Made by a program: the position numbers and the translations under genes. A DNA stretch of 64,000 nt, taken from the NCBI RefSeq assembly GCF_000382285.1, contig NZ_KB907937.1, positions 37,011 to 101,010 on the forward strand. Reading direction: 5' to 3'. The notes under the pieces were generated by a model. It had not been told where the DNA came from. It ran no database searches and saw only the letters and a list, made by a program, of their open reading frames with translations. Positions 54,474 through 63,722 of this stretch are shown piece after piece; the first letter of the stretch is position 1; every line of letters begins with the position of its first letter. The stretch is from Solimonas variicoloris DSM 15731 (lineage in GTDB: Bacteria; Pseudomonadota; Gammaproteobacteria; Nevskiales; Nevskiaceae).

Positions 54474-55639
54474 TGCGTTCAGAAACCAAGATCATGGATC
54501 AGACTTTGCAAAGGGCTTCGCCGGGCGTCATGAGCCTCGAAGCGTATTCGCCGGGCATGCCGATCGACGAACTGCAGCGCCGCCTCGGCGTGTCGAACGC
54601 GATCAAGCTGGCCTCGAACGAAAATCCGCTCGGCGCCAGTCCGAAGGTCCGCGCCGCGCTGGCCGCCGCCGTCGCACACGACAATCTGGCGCTGTATCCG
54701 GACGGCAGCGGGCATCGCCTGAAGCAGAAGATCGCCGCGCTGCACGACATCGCGCCGGAGCGCATCACGCTCGGCAACGGCTCGAACGACATCATCGAAC
54801 TGCTCGGCCGCGTCTTCCTCGGTCCGGGCCGCGCCGCGCTGTATTCGGCGCATGCCTTCGCCGTTTATTCGATCATCACCCAGGCGCAGGATGCGCGCGC
54901 CGTGGTCGTGCCGGCCCTGCCGGCCCGCGATGCACAGCCCTACGGCCATGATCTCGCCGCGTTTCCGGCGGCGCTGCAGGCCAATCCGGACGTCGCGCTG
55001 GTCTTCATCGCCAACCCGAACAACCCGACCGGAACCTGGCTCGCGCCGGCGGCGATCGAGGCCTTTCTCGCGCAGGTGCCGGCGCACGTGATCGTCGCGC
55101 TCGACGAGGCGTACTTCGAATACCTCGATGCGGCGCTGCAGCCGCCGACGCGCGCCTGGCTCGATCGCTTTCCGAACCTGATCGTGTTCCGCACGTTCTC
55201 CAAGGCTTACGGGCTGGCCGGCCTGCGCGTCGGCTACTCGCTGTCGAGCGCGGCGCTGGCCGACGTGCTGAACCGCGTGCGCCAGCCGTTCAACAACAAC
55301 AGCCTGGCGCTGCTCGCCGCGGAAGTCGCGCTTGGCGATCAGGATTACGTTCGCGCCGCGGTCGCGCTCAATGCGCGCGAGCGCGCGCGCCTGACGGCCG
55401 CGCTGCAGGCGATGGGGCTGACGGTGCTGCCGTCGCAGGCCAACTTCCTCGCGATCGACTTCGGCCGCGACGCCAAGCCGATCCACCAGGGTCTGCTCGA
55501 ACAGGGCGTCATCGTGCGGCCGATGGCCTCGTACCAGATGCCGCAGTTCCTGCGCGTCAGCATCGGCACCGAAGCCGAGAACGACCGCTTCCTCGAAGCG
55601 CTGCGCGCGGTGCTCGGCGCCGCGGGTCGGCCGGCGTGA
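54473..55639 (+). CDS. hisC: Histidinol-phosphate/aromatic aminotransferase
   Basis: A 388-residue class II PLP aminotransferase of the HisC group, typically hisC2 in aromatic operons. PLP lysine in TFSKAYGLAGLRVGY, the ANPNNPTG phosphate site and the C-terminal substrate arginine (FLRVSIG) are present. It probably transaminates phenylpyruvate/4-hydroxyphenylpyruvate or arogenate as well as histidinol phosphate. The ATG 54473 overlaps the pheA stop by one base; ATG 54494 is an alternative start. Overlaps tyrA at its end. Confidence 0.9.
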   Translation: MRSETKIMDQTLQRASPGVMSLEAYSPGMPIDELQRRLGVSNAIKLASNENPLGASPKVRAALAAAVAHDNLALYPDGSGHRLKQKIAALHDIAPERITLGNGSNDIIELLGRVFLGPGRAALYSAHAFAVYSIITQAQDARAVVVPALPARDAQPYGHDLAAFPAALQANPDVALVFIANPNNPTGTWLAPAAIEAFLAQVPAHVIVALDEAYFEYLDAALQPPTRAWLDRFPNLIVFRTFSKAYGLAGLRVGYSLSSAALADVLNRVRQPFNNNSLALLAAEVALGDQDYVRAAVALNARERARLTAALQAMGLTVLPSQANFLAIDFGRDAKPIHQGLLEQGVIVRPMASYQMPQFLRVSIGTEAENDRFLEALRAVLGAAGRPA

Positions 55640-56505
55640 GCGTTCGCCACCTCGCCGTCATCGGCCTCGGCCTGATCGGCGGCTCGTTCGCGCGCGCGCT
55701 GCGCGCCGCCGGCGAGGTGGGACGCGTTTCCGGCTACGACCCGGATCCGCAGCAGCGCCAGCAGGCGCTGCGCCTGGGCGTCGTCGACCAGGTGTACGAG
55801 ACTGCCGAGGCGGCGGTACGCGACGCCGATCTCGTCGTGCTGGCGGTGCCGGTGCTGCATACTGGCGAGGCGCTGCGCGCCTGTCTGCCGGGCCTGCGCG
55901 CCGATACCGTCGTCACCGATGTCGGCAGCACCAAGCAGTCGGTGCTGCGCGAAGTCGAGGCGGTCTGCGGACAGTTGCCGTCCTGGTTCGTGCCGGGGCA
56001 TCCGATCGCCGGTACCGAAAAGAGCGGGGTGGCGAACAGCCTCGTCGATCTGTTCCGCAATCATCGCGTGGTGCTGACGCCGCACGCCGCACAGTCGCCG
56101 GCGGCCCGGGCGCTGGTCGCCAAGCTGTGGCAGGCGGTCGGCGCGCGCGTCGTCGAAATGGGCGCCGCCGAGCACGACGCGATCTTCGCGGCGACTTCCC
56201 ATCTGCCGCACGTGATCGCCTACAGCTTCGTCGACATGCTGGCGCGCCTGCCGCACAGCGACGACATCTTCCCGAACGCCGGCGGCGGTTTTCGCGATTT
56301 CACGCGCATCGCGTCGAGCTCGGCGCAGATGTGGCATGACATCGTTCGCGCCAACGCCGGCGCCGTCGGCGAGCTGCTCGATCGCCAGATCGAGGAGCTG
56401 CAGCAGATCCGGCGCATGATGCGCGAGGAGCGCTGGGACGAGCTGCGCGAACTGTTCGCGCGAGCGCGGACGGCGCGCGAGCGCTATCTCACACAGATCG
56501 AGTAG
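55636..56505 (+). CDS. tyrA: Prephenate/arogenate dehydrogenase
   Basis: A 289-residue NAD-dependent oxidoreductase of tyrosine synthesis, N-terminal Rossmann (VIGLGLIGGSFARALR), HPIAGTEKSG and the later SHLPHVIA motif. Start is the GTG 55636 overlapping the hisC stop (GTGA). Unlike in Pseudomonas, it is not fused to aroA; the two are separate with a 36-base gap. No ACT domain, so no visible allosteric domain. Confidence 0.93.
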   Translation: MSVRHLAVIGLGLIGGSFARALRAAGEVGRVSGYDPDPQQRQQALRLGVVDQVYETAEAAVRDADLVVLAVPVLHTGEALRACLPGLRADTVVTDVGSTKQSVLREVEAVCGQLPSWFVPGHPIAGTEKSGVANSLVDLFRNHRVVLTPHAAQSPAARALVAKLWQAVGARVVEMGAAEHDAIFAATSHLPHVIAYSFVDMLARLPHSDDIFPNAGGGFRDFTRIASSSAQMWHDIVRANAGAVGELLDRQIEELQQIRRMMREERWDELRELFARARTARERYLTQIE

Positions 56506-56541
56506 GACCGCGCACTGCGCGCGATCCTGTACAGGAAAGCC

Positions 56542-57855
56542 ATGAGTTCGAGTTCGTTGACCTTCGAGGTGTACCCCGGCGGCCGCCTGAGCGGCGAGTT
56601 GCGCGTGCCCGGCGACAAATCGATATCGCATCGCTCGATCATGTTCGGCTCGCTGGCCGACGGCGTGACCACGGTCGAGGGTTTCCTCACCGGCGAGGAC
56701 TGCCTGTGCACGATGAAGGCGTTCCAGATGATGGGCGTGGCGATCGAGCGTCCCGGCGAGACTTCGCTGCGCGTCCACGGCGTCGGCCTGCACGGCCTGA
56801 AGTCGCCGGATGGACCGCTCGATCTCGGCAATTCGGGCACGTCGATGCGTCTGATGGCCGGCCTGCTGTCGGGGCAGACCTTCACCAGCACGCTGGTTGG
56901 CGACGCCTCGCTGTCACGCCGGCCGATGAAGCGCATCATCGGCCCGCTCGAACAGATGGGCGCGCGCATCGAATCGAATGATGGCAAGGCGCCGCTGAAC
57001 GTGCTGCCGCACAAGAAGCTGCACGGCATCGCTTACCACTCGCCGGTTGCCAGCGCGCAGATCAAGTCCGGCATCCTGCTGGCCGGCCTCTATGCCGACG
57101 GCAAGACCGAGGTCTTCGAGCCGGAAGCCTCGCGCGACCACACCGAGCGCATGCTGCGGGCCTTCGGCGTGCGGGTCGAAGCGCGGCCGGGCTATGCCGG
57201 GCTTGAGGGCGGCCAGCCGCTGCGCGCGACGCAGATCCGGGTGCCGGCCGACATCTCGTCGGCAGCCTTCTTCATGGTCGGTGCGGCGATCGTGCCGGGT
57301 AGCGAAGTGCTGCTGACCGAGGTTGGCATCAATCCGACGCGCACCGGCATCATCGACGTGCTGCGCGCGATGGGCGCCGATATCGAGTTGCAGAATCAGC
57401 GCGCCTTCGGCGACGAGCCGGTCGCCGACATTCGCGTGCGTGGCGGCGGGCTGCGCGGCGTGAAGATCGGCAAGGAGCTGGTTGCGGCGGCGATCGACGA
57501 GTTTCCGATCATCTTCATCGCCGCCGCCTTCGCCGACGGCGAGACCGTGGTCGAGGGCGCCGAGGAACTGCGCGTCAAGGAATCCGACCGCATCCAGAGC
57601 ATGTGCGACGGCCTGCGCGCGCTCGGCATTGCAGCGATCGCGCTGCCCGACGGCATGCGCGTGTCGGGCGGCCGCATGCACGGCGGTGCGGTCGATGCCC
57701 GCGGCGACCACCGCATCGCGATGTCGTTCGCGATCGCGGCGCTGCGCGCCGAGCAGCCGATCACCATCTTCGACTGCGCCAACGTCAATACCTCGTTTCC
57801 TGGGTTCGCCACGCTCGCGCAGCACGCCGGCCTCGACCTGCGGGTGCGCGCATGA
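56542..57855 (+). CDS. aroA: 3-phosphoshikimate 1-carboxyvinyltransferase (EPSP synthase)
   Basis: A 437-residue EPSP synthase. The substrate-binding motifs GDKSISHR (LPGDKSISHRSIMFGSLA-type), the glyphosate-determining LDLGNSGTSMRLMAG (the NSGTS motif with Gly and Thr in sensitive form) and the late DHRIAMS are clear. The N-terminal start ATG 56542 has AGGAAA upstream. Its stop overlaps the cmk start as ATGA. Pathway: last but one step to chorismate. Confidence 0.96.
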   Translation: MSSSSLTFEVYPGGRLSGELRVPGDKSISHRSIMFGSLADGVTTVEGFLTGEDCLCTMKAFQMMGVAIERPGETSLRVHGVGLHGLKSPDGPLDLGNSGTSMRLMAGLLSGQTFTSTLVGDASLSRRPMKRIIGPLEQMGARIESNDGKAPLNVLPHKKLHGIAYHSPVASAQIKSGILLAGLYADGKTEVFEPEASRDHTERMLRAFGVRVEARPGYAGLEGGQPLRATQIRVPADISSAAFFMVGAAIVPGSEVLLTEVGINPTRTGIIDVLRAMGADIELQNQRAFGDEPVADIRVRGGGLRGVKIGKELVAAAIDEFPIIFIAAAFADGETVVEGAEELRVKESDRIQSMCDGLRALGIAAIALPDGMRVSGGRMHGGAVDARGDHRIAMSFAIAALRAEQPITIFDCANVNTSFPGFATLAQHAGLDLRVRA

Positions 57856-58538
57856 GCGCGGCCGCGATCCCGGTCATTGCCGTTGACGGGCCGAGCGGTG
57901 TCGGCAAGGGGCTGGTCACGCGCTGGCTGGCCGAGCGGCTCGGCTACCACCGCCTCGACAGCGGTGCGCTGTATCGCATCCTGGCGCTGGCCGGCCACCG
58001 CCGCGGTATCGATCTGCACGACGGCGACGCGCTGGCGCGGCTCGCGCCGGCGCTGAAGATCCGCTTCGTCGGCGCGACCGAGGACGATGAGGCGATCCTG
58101 GTCGACGGCGAGGACTGGACCCACGACGTGCGCAAGGAGTCGACCGGCGCGCTGGCCTCGCTGATCGCGGCGCAGCCGGCGGTGCGCGCGGCCCTGCTGC
58201 AGCGCCAGCGCGATTTTCGCGAGGCGCCGGGCCTCGTCGCCGATGGCCGTGACATGGGCACCATTGTCTTTCCCGATGCCGCCCTCAAGATCTTCATGGA
58301 CGCGAGCCCCGACGAGCGCGCGCAGCGCCGGCTCAAGCAGTTGAGGGCAAAGGGGATTGAGGCTACACTCGCCCCCCTTCGTGAAGAAATACGCGCCCGC
58401 GACGAGCGCGACCGCAATCGCCCCATCGCCCCGCTGAGGCCGGCGGATGGGGCTCAAGTCGTTGATACGACAGGGCTTCCACCAGTCGAAGTGCTGGCGA
58501 TCATCGAAAGCCTGCTGCAGCGGTCCGCCATCGTCTGA
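57852..58538 (+). CDS. cmk: Cytidylate kinase
   Basis: A 228-residue nucleoside monophosphate kinase phosphorylating CMP and dCMP. P-loop GPSGVGKG (residues about 13-20) and the DSGALYR, GRDMGTIVFPDA and LKQLRAKGIEA segments are all present. Start ATG 57852 overlaps the aroA stop. A 145-base leader separates it from rpsA, where the ribosomal protein's own control signals must be. Confidence 0.95.
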   Translation: MSAAAIPVIAVDGPSGVGKGLVTRWLAERLGYHRLDSGALYRILALAGHRRGIDLHDGDALARLAPALKIRFVGATEDDEAILVDGEDWTHDVRKESTGALASLIAAQPAVRAALLQRQRDFREAPGLVADGRDMGTIVFPDAALKIFMDASPDERAQRRLKQLRAKGIEATLAPLREEIRARDERDRNRPIAPLRPADGAQVVDTTGLPPVEVLAIIESLLQRSAIV

Positions 58539-58683
58539 GCCCGTTTCGCTGCGCGAAGGAAGAACATCAGCCGCGCCCTCCGGGGCCCGGCTTGTGGCCG
58601 GCGAGCAAGGATGCGAGCCGTTGACTGACCTGACAGGACCCCAAGCAAGAGGCGCGGGGATCATCCATTTCAAGAGTGTTTAG

Positions 58684-60360
58684 ATGAGCGAGAGTTTCGC
58701 TGAGTTGTTCGAGGCCAGCCTCAAGGGCGGCCAGTCCATGCAGTCCGGCACCATCGTCAATGCGCGCGTGCTGGCCGTGAAGCCCGATGTCGTGATCGTC
58801 GACGCCGGCCTGAAGTCGGAGGGCGTGATCCCGCTTTCCGAGTTCCTGGTCGACGGCGAGCTGAAGGTCGCGCCGGGCGACGAAGTGGAAGTGGCGCTGG
58901 AAACCGTTGAGGACGGCTTCGGCGAAACCAAGTTCTCGAAAGAGAAGGCCGAGCGGATCAAGACCTGGGAGCGCCTGGGCAAGGCGTTCGAGGGCAAGGA
59001 AACCGTCATCGGCATCATCACCGGCAAGGTCAAGGGCGGTTTCACCGTCGACATCGGCACGGTCCGCGCGTTCCTGCCGGGCTCGCTGGTCGACGTCCGT
59101 CCGGTCCGCGATACCTCGTACCTCGAGGGCAAGCCGCTCGAGTTCAAGGTCATCAAGCTCGACAAGCTGCGCAACAACGTCGTGGTTTCGCGCCGCGAAG
59201 TGCTCGAGGCCGAATACTCGGCCGAGCGTGACAGCCTGCTCGCCAACCTGCAGGAAGGCGTGGTGCTGAAGGGCGTCGTCAAGAACCTCGTCGAGTACGG
59301 CGCGTTCGTCGACCTCGGCGGCATCGACGGCCTGCTGCACATCACCGACATGACGTGGAAGCGCGTCAAGGATCCGGCCGAAGTCGTGCAGGTCGGCCAG
59401 GAAATCGAAGTCAAGGTCCTCAAGTACGACCGCGAGCGTCGCCGCGTGTCGCTGGGCCTCAAGCAGCTGGGCGCCGATCCGTGGAGCGACATCGAACGTC
59501 GCTATCCGGAGCGCACCCGCCTGTTCGGCAAGGTCACCAACATCACCGACTACGGTTCGTTCGTCGAGATCGAGCCGGGCGTCGAAGGCCTGGTCCACGT
59601 CTCGGAAATGGACTGGACGAACAAGAACGTCAACCCGGCGAAGGTCGTGCAGGTCGGCGACGAAGTCGAGGTCATGATCCTCGACATCGACGGCGAGCGC
59701 CGCCGCATTTCGCTCGGCATGAAGCAGTGCCGTCCGAATCCGTGGGAAGAGTTCGCGCAGAACCACCAGAAGGGCGACCGCGTCCATGGCGCGATCAAGT
59801 CGATCACCGACTTCGGCATCTTCATCGGCCTCGACGGCGGTATCGACGGTCTCGTCCACCTGTCGGATCTCGACTGGAACGAGCCGGGTGAACTCGCGGT
59901 CCGCCGCTACCAGAAGGGCCAGGAACTCGACGCCGTGGTGCTGGCGATCGACGGCGCCCGCGAGCGCATCTCGCTCGGCGTCAAGCAGGTCCAGCAGGAC
60001 CCGCTGTCGGAGTTCATCGCCAAGAACGTCAAGGGCACCATCGTCAAGGGCATCGCCAAGACGGTCGATGCGCGTGGTGCGGTCATCGACCTCGGCAACG
60101 GCGTCGAAGGCTACATCAAGGCCGGCGATCTCTCGCGTGACCGCGTCGAGGATGCCACCAAGGTGCTGAAGGAAGGCGACTCGCTGGACGCCCGTTTCAT
60201 CGGCGTCGACCGCAAGAGCCGTACGGTGATGCTGTCGGTCCGCGAGAAGGAAATCCAGGAAGAGCAGGAGGCCGTCGCGGAGTACAGCCGCAACGCGTCG
60301 ACTGGCAAGACCAGCCTGGGCGACCTGCTGAAGGAACAGATGGGCGGCGGCAACAATTAA
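58684..60360 (+). CDS. rpsA: 30S ribosomal protein S1
   Basis: A 558-residue protein with six S1 (OB-fold) repeats, the standard gammaproteobacterial form. The repeats are recognisable by [19 protein letters not shown] and [23 protein letters not shown] segments; the last ends [13 protein letters not shown]. It binds mRNA and is needed for initiation of most messages. S1 represses its own translation in E. coli through the leader; the 145-base leader here is GC-rich with imperfect hairpins. A strong terminator follows at 60401-60430. Confidence 0.97.
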   Translation: MSESFAELFEASLKGGQSMQSGTIVNARVLAVKPDVVIVDAGLKSEGVIPLSEFLVDGELKVAPGDEVEVALETVEDGFGETKFSKEKAERIKTWERLGKAFEGKETVIGIITGKVKGGFTVDIGTVRAFLPGSLVDVRPVRDTSYLEGKPLEFKVIKLDKLRNNVVVSRREVLEAEYSAERDSLLANLQEGVVLKGVVKNLVEYGAFVDLGGIDGLLHITDMTWKRVKDPAEVVQVGQEIEVKVLKYDRERRRVSLGLKQLGADPWSDIERRYPERTRLFGKVTNITDYGSFVEIEPGVEGLVHVSEMDWTNKNVNPAKVVQVGDEVEVMILDIDGERRRISLGMKQCRPNPWEEFAQNHQKGDRVHGAIKSITDFGIFIGLDGGIDGLVHLSDLDWNEPGELAVRRYQKGQELDAVVLAIDGARERISLGVKQVQQDPLSEFIAKNVKGTIVKGIAKTVDARGAVIDLGNGVEGYIKAGDLSRDRVEDATKVLKEGDSLDARFIGVDRKSRTVMLSVREKEIQEEQEAVAEYSRNASTGKTSLGDLLKEQMGGGNN

Positions 60361-60400
60361 GTTGTTCGTCTATCTTCCCGGAATTTCTGGGAAAAATGAG

Positions 60401-60430
60401 AGGGCCACGCTTGCGTGGCCCTTTTTTTTT
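60401..60430 (+). terminator. Terminator after rpsA
   Basis: AGGGCCACGC-TT-GCGTGGCCCT followed by eight more T residues: a perfect 10-base stem. It lies 40 bases past the rpsA stop. ihfB starts 44 bases beyond. Confidence 0.93.
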
Positions 60431-60473
60431 AACTATTGTTAGCGCGTCAAAACGCTTTTTGGTTCCGGGACTT

Positions 60474-60815
60474 ATGACGAAGTCTGAACTCATCGAACAG
60501 CTCGCGGCGAAGCAGACGCACCTGATGCACAAGGACGTCGAGCTGGCCGTCAAACTGGTTCTGGACCAGATCAGCAACGCGCTGGCGCGCGACGAGCGCG
60601 TCGAGATCCGCGGCTTCGGCAGCTTTGCGCTGCATCACCGTCCGGCCCGCGTCGGTCGCAATCCGAAGACCGGCGAGCCGGTGCAGATCCCGCCGAAGCG
60701 GGTTCCGCACTTCAAGCCGGGCAAGGAGATGCGCGAGCGCGTCAATGCGGTCGCCGCCGAGGAAGCGGCAGCTGCTGCCGCCGCCGCGACCAGCGCTGCG
60801 GTCAGCGTCGCGTAA
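60474..60815 (+). CDS. ihfB: Integration host factor beta subunit
   Basis: A 113-residue HU-fold DNA-bending protein. The conserved beta-arm signature [26 protein letters not shown] is complete up to [15 protein letters not shown]. coli IhfB ends there (94 residues); here an Ala-rich tail ([17 protein letters not shown], about 18 residues) continues. Start ATG 60474. Partner IhfA is outside. lapA follows 7 bases later, so the two are co-transcribed. Confidence 0.95.
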   Translation: MTKSELIEQLAAKQTHLMHKDVELAVKLVLDQISNALARDERVEIRGFGSFALHHRPARVGRNPKTGEPVQIPPKRVPHFKPGKEMRERVNAVAAEEAAAAAAAATSAAVSVA

Positions 60816-60822
60816 GGCCGCC

Positions 60823-61125
60823 ATGTCACGCCTGGCCGTCCTCATCGTGCTGCTCGTGATCCTCGTGCTCGGCGCGTCGATCGGCTACTTCAACGCCCAG
60901 CCCGTGCAGTTCAATTATCTGTTCGGCGCCACCGAGTTTCCGCTGATCGCGGTGCTGATCGCGGCGTTCTCGGCTGGCATCCTGCTCGCGATCGCCGCCG
61001 TCTCCAGCCGTCTGTTCAGCATGCGCCTGGAGCTCGGCCGCCTGCGCAAGCAGCTGCGCGAGGCCGAGGGCGAATTGCGCACGCTGCGCAATCTGCCGGT
61101 CGGCACGCCGCCGGAAGCCCGCTAG
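60823..61125 (+). CDS. lapA: Lipopolysaccharide assembly protein LapA
   Basis: A 100-residue inner-membrane protein (YciS, DUF1049). Two transmembrane helices at about residues 5-20 and 42-62 (AVLIVLLVILVLGASIGYF; PLIAVLIAAFSAGILLAIAA) and a C-terminal coiled coil (LELGRLRKQLREAEGEL). With LapB it controls LpxC turnover by FtsH and so lipopolysaccharide level. The start, ATG 60823, is 7 bases after ihfB. Confidence 0.93.
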   Translation: MSRLAVLIVLLVILVLGASIGYFNAQPVQFNYLFGATEFPLIAVLIAAFSAGILLAIAAVSSRLFSMRLELGRLRKQLREAEGELRTLRNLPVGTPPEAR

Positions 61126-61154
61126 CGTTCCTTACCGTCCCGCTCAGGACCCGC

Positions 61155-62324
61155 ATGCTCGATTCCCTGTTTCCCTGGCTGCTGCTGCCGCTGGGCCTTG
61201 CGCTGGGCTGGGCGCTCGGACGGCGTGCGCGGACCTCGACGGCGGCGGCGATCGCCCCCGAGCAGCTCGGCGGCCTGCTGACGCAGCTGGCCTCGGATGA
61301 TCCGGACCAGGCGATCGCGGCCCTGACGCAGGTCGCCGAGCTCGACCACTCGACCGTCGAGCTGCACCTGACGCTCGGCAATCTGTTCCGCAAGCGCGGC
61401 GAGATCGACCGTGCGCTGCGCATCCACGAGGCCCTGCTGTCGCGGCCAGGCCTGGCGCCCGACATGCAGGCGCAGGTGCGTCGCGAACTGGCGTTCGACT
61501 ACATGCGCGCCGGCGTCATGGATCACGCCGAAGCGCAGTTCGAGCGGCTGGTCGCCGACGGCCGCTACGTCACCGAATCGCTGGACCAGATCCGCACGAT
61601 CTACGAGCAGGGCCGTGACTGGGAGCACGCGATCGCCGCGGCGCGCCGTCTCGAGGCCGCGCAAGGCGAGTCGAAGCGCGATCTGATCGCGCAGTACGAA
61701 TGCGAACTCGCCGACGAGGCGCGCCGCGCCAAGAACGTCGACGAGGCGATCCGCCAAGCCAAGCGCGCACTCGACGAGGATCCGGGCTGCGTGCGTGCGC
61801 ATCTGATGCTGGGGGCCTTGTACGAGGGCAAGCAGGACTTCGGCGCCGCCGCGCAGGCCTATCTGCGTGCCTTCCAGCTCGATGCGCATTTCCTGCCGGA
61901 CGTCATCGAGCCGCTGTATCGCTGCTCGCAGAAGACCGGCCATTCGGAAGGCTTCCTGCAGTTTCTCGCCGACGCCAAGGAGATCTCGTCGAGCAGCCTG
62001 CCGTACGTTGCCGAAGCACGCCTGCTCGCCGACGAAGGCCTCGACCCGACCGACCGCCTCGCCCAAGGGCTGGAAGTGCGTCCGAGCCGCGCCGTGCTGG
62101 CGCAGTTCCTCGAAGTGCTCGAAAAGCAGCCGGCGGTGATCGCCGCCGGTCTCGACAAGCCGGCCGCCAGCCTGCACCGGGCCCTGCGCCGCATGATGGA
62201 GAGCTCGCCGCGCTACCAGTGCGGCAACTGCGGGTTCTCGCCGCGCCAGCAGTTCTGGCAGTGCCCGAGCTGCAAGCGCTGGGGCACGATCACCCCGATC
62301 GACGAGGCGATGCGCCTCGGCTGA
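61155..62324 (+). CDS. lapB: Lipopolysaccharide assembly protein LapB
   Basis: A 389-residue protein (YciM) with an N-terminal membrane anchor (residues about 5-20), a chain of TPR repeats and a C-terminal rubredoxin-like zinc ribbon C-x2-C-x10-C-x2-C (CGNC...CPSC). It recruits FtsH to degrade LpxC. ATG 61155. Together with lapA it closes the rpsA-ihfB-lapA-lapB block. Confidence 0.95.
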   Translation: MLDSLFPWLLLPLGLALGWALGRRARTSTAAAIAPEQLGGLLTQLASDDPDQAIAALTQVAELDHSTVELHLTLGNLFRKRGEIDRALRIHEALLSRPGLAPDMQAQVRRELAFDYMRAGVMDHAEAQFERLVADGRYVTESLDQIRTIYEQGRDWEHAIAAARRLEAAQGESKRDLIAQYECELADEARRAKNVDEAIRQAKRALDEDPGCVRAHLMLGALYEGKQDFGAAAQAYLRAFQLDAHFLPDVIEPLYRCSQKTGHSEGFLQFLADAKEISSSSLPYVAEARLLADEGLDPTDRLAQGLEVRPSRAVLAQFLEVLEKQPAVIAAGLDKPAASLHRALRRMMESSPRYQCGNCGFSPRQQFWQCPSCKRWGTITPIDEAMRLG

Positions 62325-62459
62325 GCCGCCGCTGCGGCCGTTCCGCCCCATCCGACGCCGTCCGGCGGCCGCCCCGCGCCGGCGACCGGAGCGCTGCTAG
62401 ACTGCGGCGGCAAGAAACAAAAAAAGAAGTACCAAGAGCCGTCGGCGGAGGAGAAACGC

Positions 62460-63449
62460 TTGACGAAAACGGCATTCGTGACCGGGGCGACGGGCTTCGT
62501 CGGCCTGAATCTGCTCGCCGAGCTGCACGAGCGCGGCTGGCAGGTCATCGCGCTGCACCGGCAGAACTCCGACCTCGGACCGCTCGACCGCTACCCGCGG
62601 CTGCGCCGCGTGGTCGGCGATGTCACCGACCAGCGCACGCTGCGCGGCGCGATCCCGCGCGGTGTCGACTGCGTGTTCCACGTCGCCGGCAACACCAGCC
62701 TGTGGAACCGCACCCACGTCGAGCAGATCAAGGTCAACGTGCGCGGCACCCGCAACATGGTGCGCGCGGCGCTGGAGGCGCAGGTCAAGCGCTTCGTGCA
62801 CACCTCGAGCATCGTCGCCTACGGCGTGCACAGCGGCACCATCACCGAGGACACGCCGACCCGCGGCAGCACCGCGGCGATCAACTACGTGCGCAGCAAG
62901 GCGCTCGCCGAGCGCGAAGTGCGCAAGGGCATCAGCGCCGGCCTGCCGGCGGTGATCCTCAATCCGTCGAACATCGTCGGCCCCTATGACACGCAAACCT
63001 GGGCCCGGATGTTCGGGCTCGTGCAGCAGGGCCGCCTGCCGGCGATGCCGCCGGGCGGCGGCAGCTTCTGCCATGTGCGCGAGGTCGCGCGCGCCCACGT
63101 CGCCGCCGCCGAGCGCGGCCGCATCGGCGCCAACTACCTGCTCGGCGGTGCGCAGGCGAGCTACGTCGGCCTGGTGCGCGAGATCGCGCGGCTGATCGGC
63201 GTGCGCCGCCACCCGCTGACGCTGCATCCGCGGCTGCTGCACTGGTACGCGACGCTGGAGGAATGGGCGGCGCCGCTGTTCGGCCGCGAGCCGGACATCA
63301 CGCGCGACGCGGTCGCGCTGTTGTCGGAAAACCTGTATTGCAGCAGCCAGCGCGCCCAGCAGGAACTCGGCTACGTGCCGCAGACGCTGGAGGCGATGCT
63401 CATCGATTGCCGCGACTGGCTGTACGAGGCGGGTTTGCTGAAGCGCTGA
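62460..63449 (+). CDS. NAD-dependent epimerase/dehydratase family protein
   Basis: A 329-residue extended short-chain dehydrogenase. Rossmann motif GATGFVGLNLL (residues 8-18), VAGNTSLWNRT and the YVRSKALAE motif (catalytic Tyr-x3-Lys, with HTSS upstream) are present. The start is TTG 62460, preceded by a very strong GGAGGAG site (62447-62453); this is a rare start codon here. Substrate uncertain: a nucleotide sugar or a flavonoid-reductase-like substrate. Related to dihydroflavonol-reductase-type proteins found in similar genomes. No nucleotide-sugar pathway genes surround it. Confidence 0.82.
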   Translation: MTKTAFVTGATGFVGLNLLAELHERGWQVIALHRQNSDLGPLDRYPRLRRVVGDVTDQRTLRGAIPRGVDCVFHVAGNTSLWNRTHVEQIKVNVRGTRNMVRAALEAQVKRFVHTSSIVAYGVHSGTITEDTPTRGSTAAINYVRSKALAEREVRKGISAGLPAVILNPSNIVGPYDTQTWARMFGLVQQGRLPAMPPGGGSFCHVREVARAHVAAAERGRIGANYLLGGAQASYVGLVREIARLIGVRRHPLTLHPRLLHWYATLEEWAAPLFGREPDITRDAVALLSENLYCSSQRAQQELGYVPQTLEAMLIDCRDWLYEAGLLKR

Positions 63450-63452
63450 TCC

Positions 63453-63722
63453 TCAGCGGATGCGGTAGCTGTCCGGCAGCGCGTTGCGGACCTCGGTGCG
63501 CTTGGCGACGAGACGGGCGCGATCCTGCGGCGACAGGTCCGACAGGCGCAGGCCGGCGTCGAGCTGGGCCAGCGCGGCGCCGGGGTCGCCGCGCAGGAAC
63601 AGGTAGGTGCCCATCTGGTAGGCCGATTCGGCGAGCTTGCCGCTCTCACGCGCGGCCTGCGCCAGCAGCTTGTAGGTCGCCATCTGCGTGCCCTGCGCCT
63701 GATCGTGCGACAGCAAATAGTC
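63453..63722 (-). pseudogene. C-terminal fragment of a TPR protease gene (BepA-like)
   Basis: The frame ending at the stop 63453 has about 87 residues of a helical TPR region (TYKLLAQAARESGKLAESA, then GTYLFLRGDPGAALAQLDAGL and ARLVAKRTEVRNALPDSYRIR). It resembles the C-terminal TPR of M48-type periplasmic proteases (BepA/YfgC). Upstream, coding for this frame stops at about 63722, where transposase-like sequence begins. The metalloprotease part is not in the window, so the gene appears cut by the IS. Whether the N-terminal part exists beyond the IS is not visible. Confidence 0.6.
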
